The translations under genes and the position numbers were made by a program. This document shows positions 15,956 to 24,560 of a DNA stretch of 43,096 nt, piece after piece; the first letter of the stretch is position 1, and every line of letters starts with the position of its first letter. Source of the stretch: UBA970 sp044341785 (GTDB taxonomy: Bacteria; Bacillota_I; Bacilli_A; RFN20; CAG-826); NCBI GenBank assembly GCA_044341785.1, contig JBIIRB010000003.1, positions 1-43,096 on the forward strand. The letters run 5' to 3'. The notes below the pieces were generated by a model. It did no database searches and was not told the origin of the DNA. It worked only from the letters and a program-made list of their open reading frames with translations.

Positions 15956-17548
15956 ATGTTAGAAGTCGCCAAAGTCTCGCTCCAGTTTGGGGGTCGCATC
16001 TTATTTAAGGAAGTATCATTATCGTTTACCAAAGGAAATTGTTACGGCATTATTGGCGCAAATGGTGCAGGTAAATCAACTTTTTTACGCATTCTATCCG
16101 GTGAACTTGAGCCCTCTGCAGGCGAAGTGGTCCGCGATAAAAAAGAACGGATGTCGGTTTTAAAACAAGATCAAAACGCTTTTAACGAATTGACCGCTGT
16201 GGATACAGTATTAGAAGGTTATCCACGTTTAAAAGAAATTCGTAAAGAACTCGATGCGATTTATGCTAAAGAAAATTTTACTGAAAAAGATGGCATGAAA
16301 GCCGCTGATTTAGAAGCTATTTACTTAGAGCAAGGTGGGTATGAATCCGATAGTGCTGCCCGCTCGTTATTAAATTCTTTAGGGGTCCGAAAAGAAAAGC
16401 AAGACATGCTCATGAAAGACCTTGATGGGAAGATGAAAGTCAAAGTGTTGTTAGCCCAAGCATTGTTTGGTAATCCAGACATTTTGATTTTGGATGAACC
16501 AACGAATAACTTAGATGCCATTGCCAGTCATTGGTTAGAAAACTTTTTACTCAATTTTGAAAATACCGTCATCATCGTCAGCCATGATCGCCACTTTTTA
16601 AATAAGGTTTCCACGCGAACCTTGGATGTGGATTTTGGCAAGATTTCAATGTACGTTGGCAACTATGATTTTTGGTATGAATCCTCGCAACTTATTCAAC
16701 GACAAATGAAAGATGAAAATAGTAAAAAAGAAGGTCGCATGAAAGAGTTGGAAGAATTTATTGCCCGTTTTTCTGCTAACGCTTCTAAATCTAAACAAGC
16801 CACGTCACGAAAAAAAGAACTTGAAAAGATTACCCTTGAAGACATTAAACCTTCAACAAGACGCTATCCATTCATCGATTTTAAGTTTGAAAAGGATTTA
16901 GGCAATGATGTTGTTATCGTGAATGGTTTAGGAAAAAAAGGATTGTTTAAAAATGTTTCTTTTACCATCAATAAAGGCGAAAAAGTTGCCTTTATTTCGA
17001 ATAATAGTCTAGTGATTACTGCTTTATTTGAAATCCTTTTAGGTAAACTACAAGCGGATGAAGGAAGCTTTAAACTAGGTGTCACGGTCACGCCCACTTA
17101 TTTACCTTTAGATAATAGTCAATTTTTCAAAGAGCGCATTACCTTAGTGGATTGGTTACGCCCGTATTCAAAAGAACAATCTGAAAGTTACTTACGCGGT
17201 TGGCTCGGTCGGATGCTGTTTGCCGGTGAAGAAGCACTGAAGTTTGCCACCGTGCTCTCAGGGGGCGAAAAAGTGCGTTGCATGTTTGCAAAAATGATGC
17301 TGACATCAGGCAATGTGTTGTTCATGGATGAACCGACGAACCACCTTGATTTGGAATCCATCACAGCATTAAATAAAGGACTGCAAGCTTATAAAGGGGC
17401 ACTTTTGTTTACTTCCAATGATCAAGAACTTGTGTCCACGGTCGCCAATCGCATCATTTATTTTGAAGAAGAAAAAGTCTTTGATAAGAAGACTACCTAT
17501 GATGACTTTATTGATTGGTTAGAGGAACGTAATCGATTAGCGGATTAA
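15956..17548 (+). CDS. ABC-F ATPase, YkpA/YbiT type
   Basis: A 530-residue ABC-F protein: two ATP-binding domains, no membrane domain, joined by a charged linker (about 230-290). These proteins act on the ribosome, in translation regulation or rescue. Domain 1 has an intact Walker A (GANGAGKS near 37-44) and Walker B (ILILDEPTNNLD), but its signature LSGGE is replaced by LDGKM. Domain 2 has an intact signature (VLSGGEKVRC) and LFMDEPTNHLDL, but its Walker A reads SNNSLVIT without the GK[ST]. That asymmetry is at least partly a trait of the YkpA/YbiT subgroup. The 3' end overlaps the convergent gene by 12 nt. Confidence 0.88.
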   Translation: MLEVAKVSLQFGGRILFKEVSLSFTKGNCYGIIGANGAGKSTFLRILSGELEPSAGEVVRDKKERMSVLKQDQNAFNELTAVDTVLEGYPRLKEIRKELDAIYAKENFTEKDGMKAADLEAIYLEQGGYESDSAARSLLNSLGVRKEKQDMLMKDLDGKMKVKVLLAQALFGNPDILILDEPTNNLDAIASHWLENFLLNFENTVIIVSHDRHFLNKVSTRTLDVDFGKISMYVGNYDFWYESSQLIQRQMKDENSKKEGRMKELEEFIARFSANASKSKQATSRKKELEKITLEDIKPSTRRYPFIDFKFEKDLGNDVVIVNGLGKKGLFKNVSFTINKGEKVAFISNNSLVITALFEILLGKLQADEGSFKLGVTVTPTYLPLDNSQFFKERITLVDWLRPYSKEQSESYLRGWLGRMLFAGEEALKFATVLSGGEKVRCMFAKMMLTSGNVLFMDEPTNHLDLESITALNKGLQAYKGALLFTSNDQELVSTVANRIIYFEEEKVFDKKTTYDDFIDWLEERNRLAD

Positions 17549-18073
17549 ATGTTTTTGATAATAATGAAATACTTTGTCGGCGACTTCTTCAATTGACACT
17601 GCTTCTGAATTGATCACATAATCCATTTTAAGAAGATGTTGCTTGTCAAATTGGGCGCGATCGTTTTCAATTCGCTTTTTTGCATCTTCAAGTTGATCGC
17701 CACGGTAAAGCATCCGATTGAGTCTGGTGGTTTCAGAAGCCTCTAAAAGAAAAGTCACGATACGCGGATTTTTTAAGGCCATAAACGATTGAAAACCTTG
17801 AGCATCCACAATCAAGACCTTGTCATCACTTACTTCGGGTTTTGACGTTCCATAGGTGTTGCCATTATAAAGTGTGGTTTCAACAAAAAAATTCAACTGG
17901 ATTAAGGATTGCATTTGTTCGGGGGTGACAAAATGATAATCGACCCCATTTTTTTCGTTAATACGCATCGGTCGTGTGGTGTGGGTAATGACTTTGTGGA
18001 TGTGGTATTTAGAGGCAAGGACATGGGCAACTTCTGTTTTGCCACTTGCGGATGCGCCAATAAGTAAAATCAT
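17537..18073 (-). CDS. Guanylate kinase-like protein
   Basis: A 178-residue P-loop kinase with the guanylate kinase layout. The Walker A GASASGKT starts at residue 6, and the GMP-binding region TTRPMR...GVDYHFV and YNGNTYGTSK follow, then the lid arginines (RLNRMLYRGD). It would convert GMP to GDP, although it may be a paralogue of the housekeeping Gmk, being slightly short (usual ~200). It is transcribed convergently to the ABC-F gene, with a 12-nt antisense overlap. There is no Shine-Dalgarno, and a perfect TATAAT ends 6 nt before the ATG, suggesting a leaderless transcript. Confidence 0.8.
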   Translation of the reverse strand: MILLIGASASGKTEVAHVLASKYHIHKVITHTTRPMRINEKNGVDYHFVTPEQMQSLIQLNFFVETTLYNGNTYGTSKPEVSDDKVLIVDAQGFQSFMALKNPRIVTFLLEASETTRLNRMLYRGDQLEDAKKRIENDRAQFDKQHLLKMDYVINSEAVSIEEVADKVFHYYQKHLIR

Positions 18074-18079
18074 GTTTAT

Positions 18080-18085
18080 ATTATA
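18080..18085 (-). promoter_or_regulatory. -10 hexamer TATAAT, 6 nt before the ATG (leaderless)
   Basis: On the minus strand TATAAT is followed by ATAAAC and then the ATG whose A is at 18073. A start about 7 nt after the -10 falls on that A. No Shine-Dalgarno is present. The -35 region is poor. Confidence 0.5.
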
Positions 18086-18143
18086 TAAGGTTTCACGCTT
18101 CTTTCACTAAAAAACGCAACCATGAAAAAAGTTATCATTTTCA

Positions 18144-18172
18144 ATGACATTCTTTCAAAAATTCTTTATAAT
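18144..18172 (+). promoter_or_regulatory. Strong sigma-A promoter of the PDH operon
   Basis: ATGACA (18144-18149, 5 of 6 to TTGACA), a 17-nt spacer and a perfect TATAAT (18167-18172). Predicted start is near 18179. The leader then holds a short inverted repeat GCTGA/TCAGC (18180-18184/18197-18201) just before AAAGGAG (18204-18210). Confidence 0.82.
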
Positions 18173-18217
18173 ACTCAATGCTGACTAAAAAAATGTTCAG
18201 CGTAAAGGAGCCATCAA

Positions 18218-19309
18218 ATGGTATTAGGAAAATTCGATCCATTAAAGAAACAACGGTTTGGTATTTTGGATGAAAACGGCGTGATTGTGAATCCTGAATA
18301 TGAACCCAAGATTGATGACAAAACACTTCTGCACATGTATGAAATGATGTCATTAGCGCGGATTGCGGACATTAAAGCATTACAATTCCAACGTCAAGGT
18401 CGGATGTTGACCTTTGCACCGGTTCAAGGACAAGAAGCCGCCCAAATTGGTGCCATGGCTGCCTTAGAACCAACCGACTGGGTATCACCAGCATTTCGTG
18501 AACATGCTGCCATGCTTTATAAAGGCGTAACTTTAGAACAACTCTACTTATACTGGTTCGGTAACGAACGCGGTAGCCGTTTTGATGACAACGTTAATTT
18601 CTTACCGGTTAATATTCCTATTGGTAGCCAAATTGGCCACGGTGCTGGTTTAGCCTATGCTTCCAAAGTCTTAAAGAAAAAACAAGTGGTCGTCGCTTAC
18701 ATCGGTGACGGTGGAACTTCACACGGTGAGTTTTACGAAGGGATGAACTTTGCTGCCGTTTTTAACGCTCCGCTCATCACCATCATTCAAAACAACCAAT
18801 ACGCCATTTCTACCCCACGTGCCAAAGCAACCAAAGCTGAAACACTTGCTCAAAAAGCAGTTGCCTTTGGAATCCCCGGCATTCAAGTCGATGGTAACGA
18901 CGTCTTAGCGATGTATGTTGCGGTTAAAGAAGCAGCTGAACGCGGCCGCAAAGGCGAAGGTGCAACGTTAATTGAAGCTTTTACCTATCGTATTGGGCCT
19001 CACACGACTTCTGACGATCCAACCATTTACCGTAAAGACGCAGAAGTTGAAGAATGGAAACTCAAAGATCCACTCATCCGCTTCCGTAAATATTTAGCAG
19101 GTAAAAAACTTTGGGATGATAAAAAAGAAGAAGCGCTTCAAACGAAGTTGAATGACTTTGTCATGGAAACATTTAAAAAGGTTGAAGTGGAAGGTGTCAA
19201 AGTTTCACTCGATGAAATTTTTGATTATACCTATGCCAACTTAACGGAAGATTTAAAAGAACAAAAAGAAAACTGGAAGCAATTCCTCAAAGAAGTGGAA
19301 GGTAAATAA
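18218..19309 (+). CDS. pdhA: Pyruvate dehydrogenase E1 component, alpha subunit
   Basis: A 363-residue E1 alpha subunit which, with PdhB, performs the thiamine-diphosphate-dependent decarboxylation of pyruvate and reductive acetylation of E2. The ThDP/Mg2+ motif runs GDGGTSHGEFYEG...NNQYAIS (about 163-195), and the phosphorylation-loop-like stretch YRIGPHTTSDDPT near 259 is conserved. Length is normal. It is first in the pdhABCD operon, with a strong promoter, an AAAGGAG site 7 nt before the ATG and only 2 nt to pdhB. Activity on branched 2-oxo acids is possible in principle, but the operon layout is that of Gram-positive PDH. Confidence 0.94.
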   Translation: MVLGKFDPLKKQRFGILDENGVIVNPEYEPKIDDKTLLHMYEMMSLARIADIKALQFQRQGRMLTFAPVQGQEAAQIGAMAALEPTDWVSPAFREHAAMLYKGVTLEQLYLYWFGNERGSRFDDNVNFLPVNIPIGSQIGHGAGLAYASKVLKKKQVVVAYIGDGGTSHGEFYEGMNFAAVFNAPLITIIQNNQYAISTPRAKATKAETLAQKAVAFGIPGIQVDGNDVLAMYVAVKEAAERGRKGEGATLIEAFTYRIGPHTTSDDPTIYRKDAEVEEWKLKDPLIRFRKYLAGKKLWDDKKEEALQTKLNDFVMETFKKVEVEGVKVSLDEIFDYTYANLTEDLKEQKENWKQFLKEVEGK

Positions 19310-19311
19310 CC

Positions 19312-20295
19312 ATGGCAGAAATGACATTATTGCAAGCAATCAACGCTGCATTATTTGAACAGATGAGAAAAGACAAAACCGTCGTCGTCTTTGGTGAAGA
19401 CGCGGGTTTTGAAGGTGGTGTCTTCCGTGTCACCAAAGGATTACAAGAAGAATTTGGGGTCGATCGTTGCTTTGACACGCCGATCTCGGAAGCCGGGATT
19501 GTCGGTAGTGCTATCGGGATGGCCATGAATGGTTTAAAACCCATTGCTGAAATGCAATTCGAAGGATTCATGCACAACGGTTATAACCAAATCGTCGTTC
19601 ACATGGCGCGTATGCGTAACCGTTCCAGAGGTCGTCACACGATTCCTATGGTGCTTCGCATGCCTTATGGTGGGGGTATCCGTGCGCTTGAACATCACTC
19701 AGAAGCGATTGAAACGTTACTCGTTCATATTCCAGGTTTAAAAGTTGTCATTCCTTCAACGCCTTATGATGCGAAAGGTTTAATGGCCGCTGCCATCCAA
19801 GATCCAGACCCAGTCATTTTCTTAGAACCTAAACGTATTTATCGCGCGTTCAAACAAGAAGTTCCTGAAACAGAATATTTAGTACCCATTGGTAAAGCAC
19901 GCCTCGTTCAAAAAGGAACATCATTGACCTTAGTCACTTATGGTTCCATCGTTCAAGATGCTCAAAAAGCAGCGAAAGAATTAGAAGCCCAAGGCATTTC
20001 AACCGAAATCATCGATTTACGTTCATTAGCACCCATCGATTATAAGACAGTCATCGATTCCGTTAAAAAGACGGGTCGTTTACTCGTGGTCCATGAAGCT
20101 GTTAAAACGCTTGGTTTAGCTTCCGAAATCATCACCCGTGTGAATGAAAAAGCATTCTTAAACTTAGAAGCGCCACCCGTTCGCTTAACAGCTCCTGATA
20201 TTACCGTCCCACTTCCACGTGGCGAACATTTATACATGATCAATCAAAAGATGATTGTCCATGAAATTAAAAAACTCGCTGCATATAAAATTTAA
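19312..20295 (+). CDS. pdhB: Pyruvate dehydrogenase E1 component, beta subunit
   Basis: A 327-residue E1 beta subunit. It forms the alpha2beta2 E1 with PdhA and contributes to the ThDP site. Recognisable are FGEDAGFEGGVFRVTKGLQ near 27-45, DTPISEAGIVGSAIGMAMNG near 60-79 and the C-terminal HEAVKTLGLASEI region. Length is typical. It is packed between pdhA (2 nt) and pdhC (11 nt), with GGAAGG serving as ribosome-binding site. Confidence 0.95.
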   Translation: MAEMTLLQAINAALFEQMRKDKTVVVFGEDAGFEGGVFRVTKGLQEEFGVDRCFDTPISEAGIVGSAIGMAMNGLKPIAEMQFEGFMHNGYNQIVVHMARMRNRSRGRHTIPMVLRMPYGGGIRALEHHSEAIETLLVHIPGLKVVIPSTPYDAKGLMAAAIQDPDPVIFLEPKRIYRAFKQEVPETEYLVPIGKARLVQKGTSLTLVTYGSIVQDAQKAAKELEAQGISTEIIDLRSLAPIDYKTVIDSVKKTGRLLVVHEAVKTLGLASEIITRVNEKAFLNLEAPPVRLTAPDITVPLPRGEHLYMINQKMIVHEIKKLAAYKI

Positions 20296-20306
20296 GGAGG
20301 CCGACC

Positions 20307-21650
20307 ATGTACGATTTTAAATTTGTCGATATTGGTGAAGGCCTTCATGAAGGTCAAATTCTCAAATGGTTTTTTAAAGTTGGCGATCGAGTCAAAGAAG
20401 GTCAAACGTTATGTTTGGTTGAAACGGACAAAGTCAATGCTGAAATTCCTTCTCCTGTTGCCGGTGTCATTACCAAATTAGGTGCTGAAGTCGGTCAAAC
20501 CATTCACGTTGGTGAAACCTTAGTGATGATTGATGAATCCGGAAAAGGTGGTCAAGCGACTGCTCCGGTTGAAACCAAAAAAGAAGCCCCCAAAGCGGTT
20601 GCTGTCGGTGAAGGCAATGGAACCAAAAAGGTTAATGATGGTCCTGCGGGTGTTGTCGGTGCGATTGTGGTTTCCGATGAACTCATCGCTTCCTCGAATG
20701 AAGGATTTGAAAATAATGATGCTCCTACCACATCTTCACAAGGTGGAAAAGTGTTAGCGACTCCTGTGGCCCGCAAAATGGCCGCTGATCTTGGTGTGGA
20801 TTTAACCCAAGTCAAAGGTAGCGGTGAACAAGGTCGTATCATGAAAGACGATATCCTCAAAGCTTCTAAAAATGGAAGTAAGCCAACCGCTCAAACGCCG
20901 TCTGTGGTCGCTGCCGTTTCCGTGGCGATGCCCTCCTTTTCAGGAGATGGTATTAAACGCGTTAAAATTTCCAAACTTCGTAAAGCGATTGTCAATGCGA
21001 TGACGGTTTCGAATCAAGTCATTCCTGCAACCACATTGATGGATGAATTCGATGTGAGCAAATTGGTCGCTTTCCGTGCTGCTCAAAAAGCAGCCTTAGA
21101 AGCCAAAGGTGTTAAATTAACCTATTTACCTTTCATCATTAAAGCCGTTTCGATGGCCTTAAAAGAATTCCCAGTCTTTAACGCGAGTTATGATCATGAT
21201 ACCGAAGAAGTCGTTTATAAAGCCTATCAAAATATCGGTATTGCTGTGGATACACCGGATGGTTTAATTGTCCCGAATATCAAAAATGCGGATACGAAAT
21301 CCATTGTGGGATTAGCCCAAGAAATTGAAACCCTTGCGAAAGCTTCACGCGAACGCACGGTCAAAATGGATGATATTTCCAATGGTACCTTCACCATCAC
21401 CAATTACGGTGTGGCAGGTATTAAATATGGTAACCCAGTCATTAAACATCCTGAAGTTGCCATTCTTGGCGTCGGAGCGATTGTCAAAAAACCAGTCGTT
21501 GAAAAAGATAATGTCGTCATTCGTGATGTCCTTCATCTCTCCTTATCCATTGATCACCGTATCATTGATGGTGCGGATGGTGGCCGTTTCTTAGCTAAAG
21601 TGCGGGAACTCTTATCCGATCCCCTTCAAATTTTCTTATTCTTAAGTTAA
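20307..21650 (+). CDS. pdhC: Dihydrolipoamide acetyltransferase (PDH E2)
   Basis: A 447-residue E2 that transfers the acetyl group to CoA and forms the core of the complex. There is one lipoyl domain (1-76) with the lipoylated lysine in VETDKVNAE (Lys42), a Lys/Ala/Gly-rich linker, and a subunit-binding domain near 148-185 (ATPVARKMAADLGVDL, then GSGEQGRIMKDDI). The catalytic domain ends in DHRIIDGADGGRF, with its active-site His and Asp. Acidic stretches interrupt the linker. AAGGAGG precedes the start. The convergent lipoate ligase at 23086 is the probable modifier of Lys42. Confidence 0.95.
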   Translation: MYDFKFVDIGEGLHEGQILKWFFKVGDRVKEGQTLCLVETDKVNAEIPSPVAGVITKLGAEVGQTIHVGETLVMIDESGKGGQATAPVETKKEAPKAVAVGEGNGTKKVNDGPAGVVGAIVVSDELIASSNEGFENNDAPTTSSQGGKVLATPVARKMAADLGVDLTQVKGSGEQGRIMKDDILKASKNGSKPTAQTPSVVAAVSVAMPSFSGDGIKRVKISKLRKAIVNAMTVSNQVIPATTLMDEFDVSKLVAFRAAQKAALEAKGVKLTYLPFIIKAVSMALKEFPVFNASYDHDTEEVVYKAYQNIGIAVDTPDGLIVPNIKNADTKSIVGLAQEIETLAKASRERTVKMDDISNGTFTITNYGVAGIKYGNPVIKHPEVAILGVGAIVKKPVVEKDNVVIRDVLHLSLSIDHRIIDGADGGRFLAKVRELLSDPLQIFLFLS

Positions 21651-21662
21651 AAAGGAGACATT

Positions 21663-23036
21663 ATGCAATCATTTGATGTTCTGATCATCGGCGGTGGTCC
21701 GGGTGGTTATGTTGCTGCCATTAAAGCAGCGCAACTCGGGATGAAAGTCGCGCTCGTTGAAAAAGAAACCGTCGGTGGTGTGTGTTTGAATTGGGGTTGT
21801 ATTCCTACGAAGGCGATGTTAAAGTCGGCCAAAGTGTATGACACGTTTAAACATGCGAAAGAATATGGCATCACCGCCGATCCAAATAGTTTTTCACCCA
21901 ACTATCCTGAAATGATTAAACGTAAAGATTCGATTGTACGTCGTTTGACGGGTGGCGTTGCTGGATTATTAAAGAAAAATGGCGTGACTGTTTTTAATGG
22001 ATACGCTGAAGCGCTTGATGCGCACACCGTGGTCGTCAACGATGAACAATTAACGACTAAAAAGTTAATCATCGCCACCGGCGCATCGTGCTATCTCCCT
22101 CCGATTCCAGGTTTAAAAGAAGCCTTTGATCGTGGCAATTTAGTCACTTCCAAAGAGATTTTAACCAAGACCGCCTTACCCAAATCGCTTGCCGTCATTG
22201 GTGGTGGCGTCATCGGCATGGAATTTGCAACCATCTTTAATACCCTAGGTGTACCGGTCACGGTCTTTGAACGGGAAAGTTCGATTCTCACAACTGTAGA
22301 TGAAGAAATTCGCGGATTATTCTTTAAGAAGATTACCAAAGAAGGCATTAAAGTACTGACCAATGTGAATATTACGACCATTCATCAAGATGGATTAACC
22401 TATGTCCACAATGGTGAAACGTCAGTCTTAAAAGCCGAGATGATTTTATTAGCAACCGGCATGCGTCCGAACACCAAAGGTTATGAAAAGTTAAATGTAA
22501 AATTTAGCAAAGTGGGTGTTGAGGTCAATGAATACATGCAAACTTCTGTCGAAGATGTGTATGCGATTGGTGACGTCATCGGTAAGTATATGCTTGCCCA
22601 CGTGGCCTCTCGTGCCGGCATCGTCGCCGTCGAACATATCAACGGCAAAAAAGATAAACTTGATTTCAAAGTTATTCCGTCTGGAATTTATACATTCCCT
22701 GAAATTGCGCAAGTCGGTGTAACCGAACAAGAAGCCAAAGCCCAAGGGCTTGATTATAAAGTATCTACCTTCCCGTTAGCCGCCAATGGAAAAGCGTTAG
22801 CCGAAAATGAAAAAGATGGTTTAGTCAAAATCATTGCGGATAAAAAATATGGAGAAATTCTCGGTGTTCACATCTATTCCGCTTCCGCGACTGAAATGAT
22901 TACAGAAGCATCACTCGCGATGGTGCTTGAAGCGACTGCCGAAGAAATTGTGGCTACCATTCATCCCCATCCTTCATTATCAGAAATGATTCATGAAGTG
23001 ACGCATGGCATTGTCTTAAAGCCGATTCATATCTAA
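21663..23036 (+). CDS. pdhD: Dihydrolipoamide dehydrogenase (PDH E3)
   Basis: A 457-residue FAD-dependent disulfide oxidoreductase that reoxidises the E2 lipoyl group and makes NADH. The FAD motif GGGPGGY is at 10-16, the redox disulfide in GGVCLNWGCIPTKAM (Cys at about 42 and 47), an NAD-binding GGGVIGMEF at about 180-188 and the catalytic His-Glu in HPHPSLSE near the C-terminus. There is no N-terminal lipoyl extension, unlike some Mollicute and Gram-positive E3 proteins. It is last in the operon, followed by a strong terminator. Confidence 0.96.
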   Translation: MQSFDVLIIGGGPGGYVAAIKAAQLGMKVALVEKETVGGVCLNWGCIPTKAMLKSAKVYDTFKHAKEYGITADPNSFSPNYPEMIKRKDSIVRRLTGGVAGLLKKNGVTVFNGYAEALDAHTVVVNDEQLTTKKLIIATGASCYLPPIPGLKEAFDRGNLVTSKEILTKTALPKSLAVIGGGVIGMEFATIFNTLGVPVTVFERESSILTTVDEEIRGLFFKKITKEGIKVLTNVNITTIHQDGLTYVHNGETSVLKAEMILLATGMRPNTKGYEKLNVKFSKVGVEVNEYMQTSVEDVYAIGDVIGKYMLAHVASRAGIVAVEHINGKKDKLDFKVIPSGIYTFPEIAQVGVTEQEAKAQGLDYKVSTFPLAANGKALAENEKDGLVKIIADKKYGEILGVHIYSASATEMITEASLAMVLEATAEEIVATIHPHPSLSEMIHEVTHGIVLKPIHI

Positions 23037-23051
23037 ACCAATCAATTAAAT

Positions 23052-23080
23052 ACGCTGCTTCATCGGCAGCGTTTTTCTTT
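23052..23080 (+). terminator. Rho-independent terminator of the PDH operon
   Basis: Perfect 7-bp stem ACGCTGC/GCAGCGT (23052-23058/23066-23072) with a 7-nt loop, followed by TTTTCTTTTCC. On the other strand only a weak T-rich tail follows, so it may not serve the convergent lplA well. Confidence 0.88.
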
Positions 23081-23085
23081 TCCTT

Positions 23086-24078
23086 TTAATTAAAACAACA
23101 AGCGAGTAAGTTATCTAATGTGATCTTTAAAAAATAGTCATCCAGGTTGACGTCTTTTAGGCGGTGCTGAAATGCCTCGCGTGTAAAGGGGAGATTCAGC
23201 AACAGTTTTTCGAGACCGATGATATCTTGCGTGCCTAAGAAATCACCAAAGATTTTTACTTGTTTGACGTTGCCTTCTTCGATATTGAAACGTAATGAGA
23301 CCCCTCCCCCTTCATAACGACCATATTTTTCGATGCTAAATTTTGGAGATTCTCCATAATTCCAAGCCCATGTAGAAAATTTAGTTTCCATCAATTGCCG
23401 AATACGTTTTTCATCTTCTTTAGTCAGTTGATACACATAAGGTTGAATGTCTTGTGTGTTTAAGAGGGATTGAAGTAAACGATCTTTAAAATCTTTCATT
23501 GAGACAGGTGTTTTTAAATAGGGTTTGATGTTGGTCACGCGTGCGCGAACCGATTTGATGCCTTTGGATTCGATTTTATCAGGTTTTGGAACGAGGATTT
23601 TTCCAAGCATCGTTAAATCAGCATCCATTAAGATGGTTCCATGATGGAGAAAACGATTTAAATAAAACGCTTGGGCGTTACCACTGATTTTCATGCCGTC
23701 CACGAGAATATCATTGCGCCCCCCAAAGACAGCGGGCACACCGAGGTCGTTTAATGCTTTGATCACAGGGTCGGTAAACTTACGGTAATTATTCACATTA
23801 TCAATCGTTGTGTTGGTGATAAATGAAAAGTTGAGATTCCCTAAATCGTGATAAACCGCGCCGCCCCCAGTAATGCGACGGACAACGCTGACCTTATGTT
23901 CATTGACGTATTGGGCGTTGACTTCTTCAATCGTATTCTGATTTCGGCCAATGATGACACTATTCGCATTTTGCCATAAAAAGATAAAATCTTCGTTGGT
24001 TTTAAGATACTTAAGCACATATTCTTCAAGCGCTAAGTTATATCGAGGATCTAACGATTCATTGAGGATGGTTTTCAT
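23086..24078 (-). CDS. lplA: Lipoate-protein ligase A
   Basis: A 330-residue ligase that activates free lipoate with ATP and attaches it to E2 (and GcvH-like) lipoyl domains. The family motif RRITGGGAVYHDLGNLNFSF is near 71-90, with RNQNTIEEVN near 45 and KISGNAQAF near 134. A C-terminal accessory domain of ~85 residues is present. I take the ATG at 24078 over the longer frame, because AGGAG (24084-24088) lies 5 nt upstream. It faces the PDH operon, its likely client. No octanoyltransferase or lipoyl synthase is visible nearby, consistent with scavenging. Confidence 0.92.
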   Translation of the reverse strand: MKTILNESLDPRYNLALEEYVLKYLKTNEDFIFLWQNANSVIIGRNQNTIEEVNAQYVNEHKVSVVRRITGGGAVYHDLGNLNFSFITNTTIDNVNNYRKFTDPVIKALNDLGVPAVFGGRNDILVDGMKISGNAQAFYLNRFLHHGTILMDADLTMLGKILVPKPDKIESKGIKSVRARVTNIKPYLKTPVSMKDFKDRLLQSLLNTQDIQPYVYQLTKEDEKRIRQLMETKFSTWAWNYGESPKFSIEKYGRYEGGGVSLRFNIEEGNVKQVKIFGDFLGTQDIIGLEKLLLNLPFTREAFQHRLKDVNLDDYFLKITLDNLLACCFN

Positions 24079-24094
24079 AATTTCTCCTGGCATT

Positions 24095-24123
24095 ATTGTA
24101 GCCGAATCCCTTTGCTTCCTCAA
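24095..24123 (-). promoter_or_regulatory. Promoter of lplA
   Basis: On the minus strand TTGAGG (24118-24123), a 17-nt spacer and TACAAT (24095-24100). The predicted start near 24088 leaves a leader of only about 10 nt, which just includes the AGGAG. Confidence 0.6.
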
Positions 24124-24215
24124 TGACCTTAATGAGACAAAAAAAGCACAAACTTGGGATTTTTATTGTGTTGGGTTCATTACAATAAAACTAATCATGA
24201 ATGAAAGGAATTCAT

Positions 24216-24560
24216 ATGAACATTCAAAAAGACATGGGTTTGAAATTGTTATCGCGCTTGGTTTCGGATTTGACGTGGCATTATCACATTGCCAAAATCC
24301 ATCGGTTTGTCGGAAAAGTGGCTGATCAAGTTGTTGCTAAACCTTCGTATTATCGCTTTGAAAAAGAAGAACAGTTTTTAGAAGCGTATGAACTCATTCT
24401 TAACCGGCTCACGCCTGAAGAACGTGAAATCATCACCAACGATTTTATTACCAAGAAACAACCTATTTGGTGGCAAGAACGGTATGCGCGAAGCACCTAT
24501 TACCGCATCAAGCATAAAACACTCATCGAGTTCACTTCCTTTTTTGAACAATATCGATGA
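24216..24560 (+). CDS. Small HTH-like protein, first gene of the Tad-like locus
   Basis: A 114-residue, mostly helical, charged protein. The C-terminal half (LTPEEREIITNDFI, then WWQERYARSTYYRIKHK) reads like a sigma-region-4 or ArpU-type helix-turn-helix. It also recalls the small MG284/MPN403-like proteins of Mollicutes, but I have not confirmed this. ATG 24216 is chosen because AAAGGA lies 6 nt before it; 24201 has no such site. Its stop overlaps the next start as ATGA, so it is translationally coupled to the pilus genes and may regulate them. Function is not established. Confidence 0.6.
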   Translation: MNIQKDMGLKLLSRLVSDLTWHYHIAKIHRFVGKVADQVVAKPSYYRFEKEEQFLEAYELILNRLTPEEREIITNDFITKKQPIWWQERYARSTYYRIKHKTLIEFTSFFEQYR

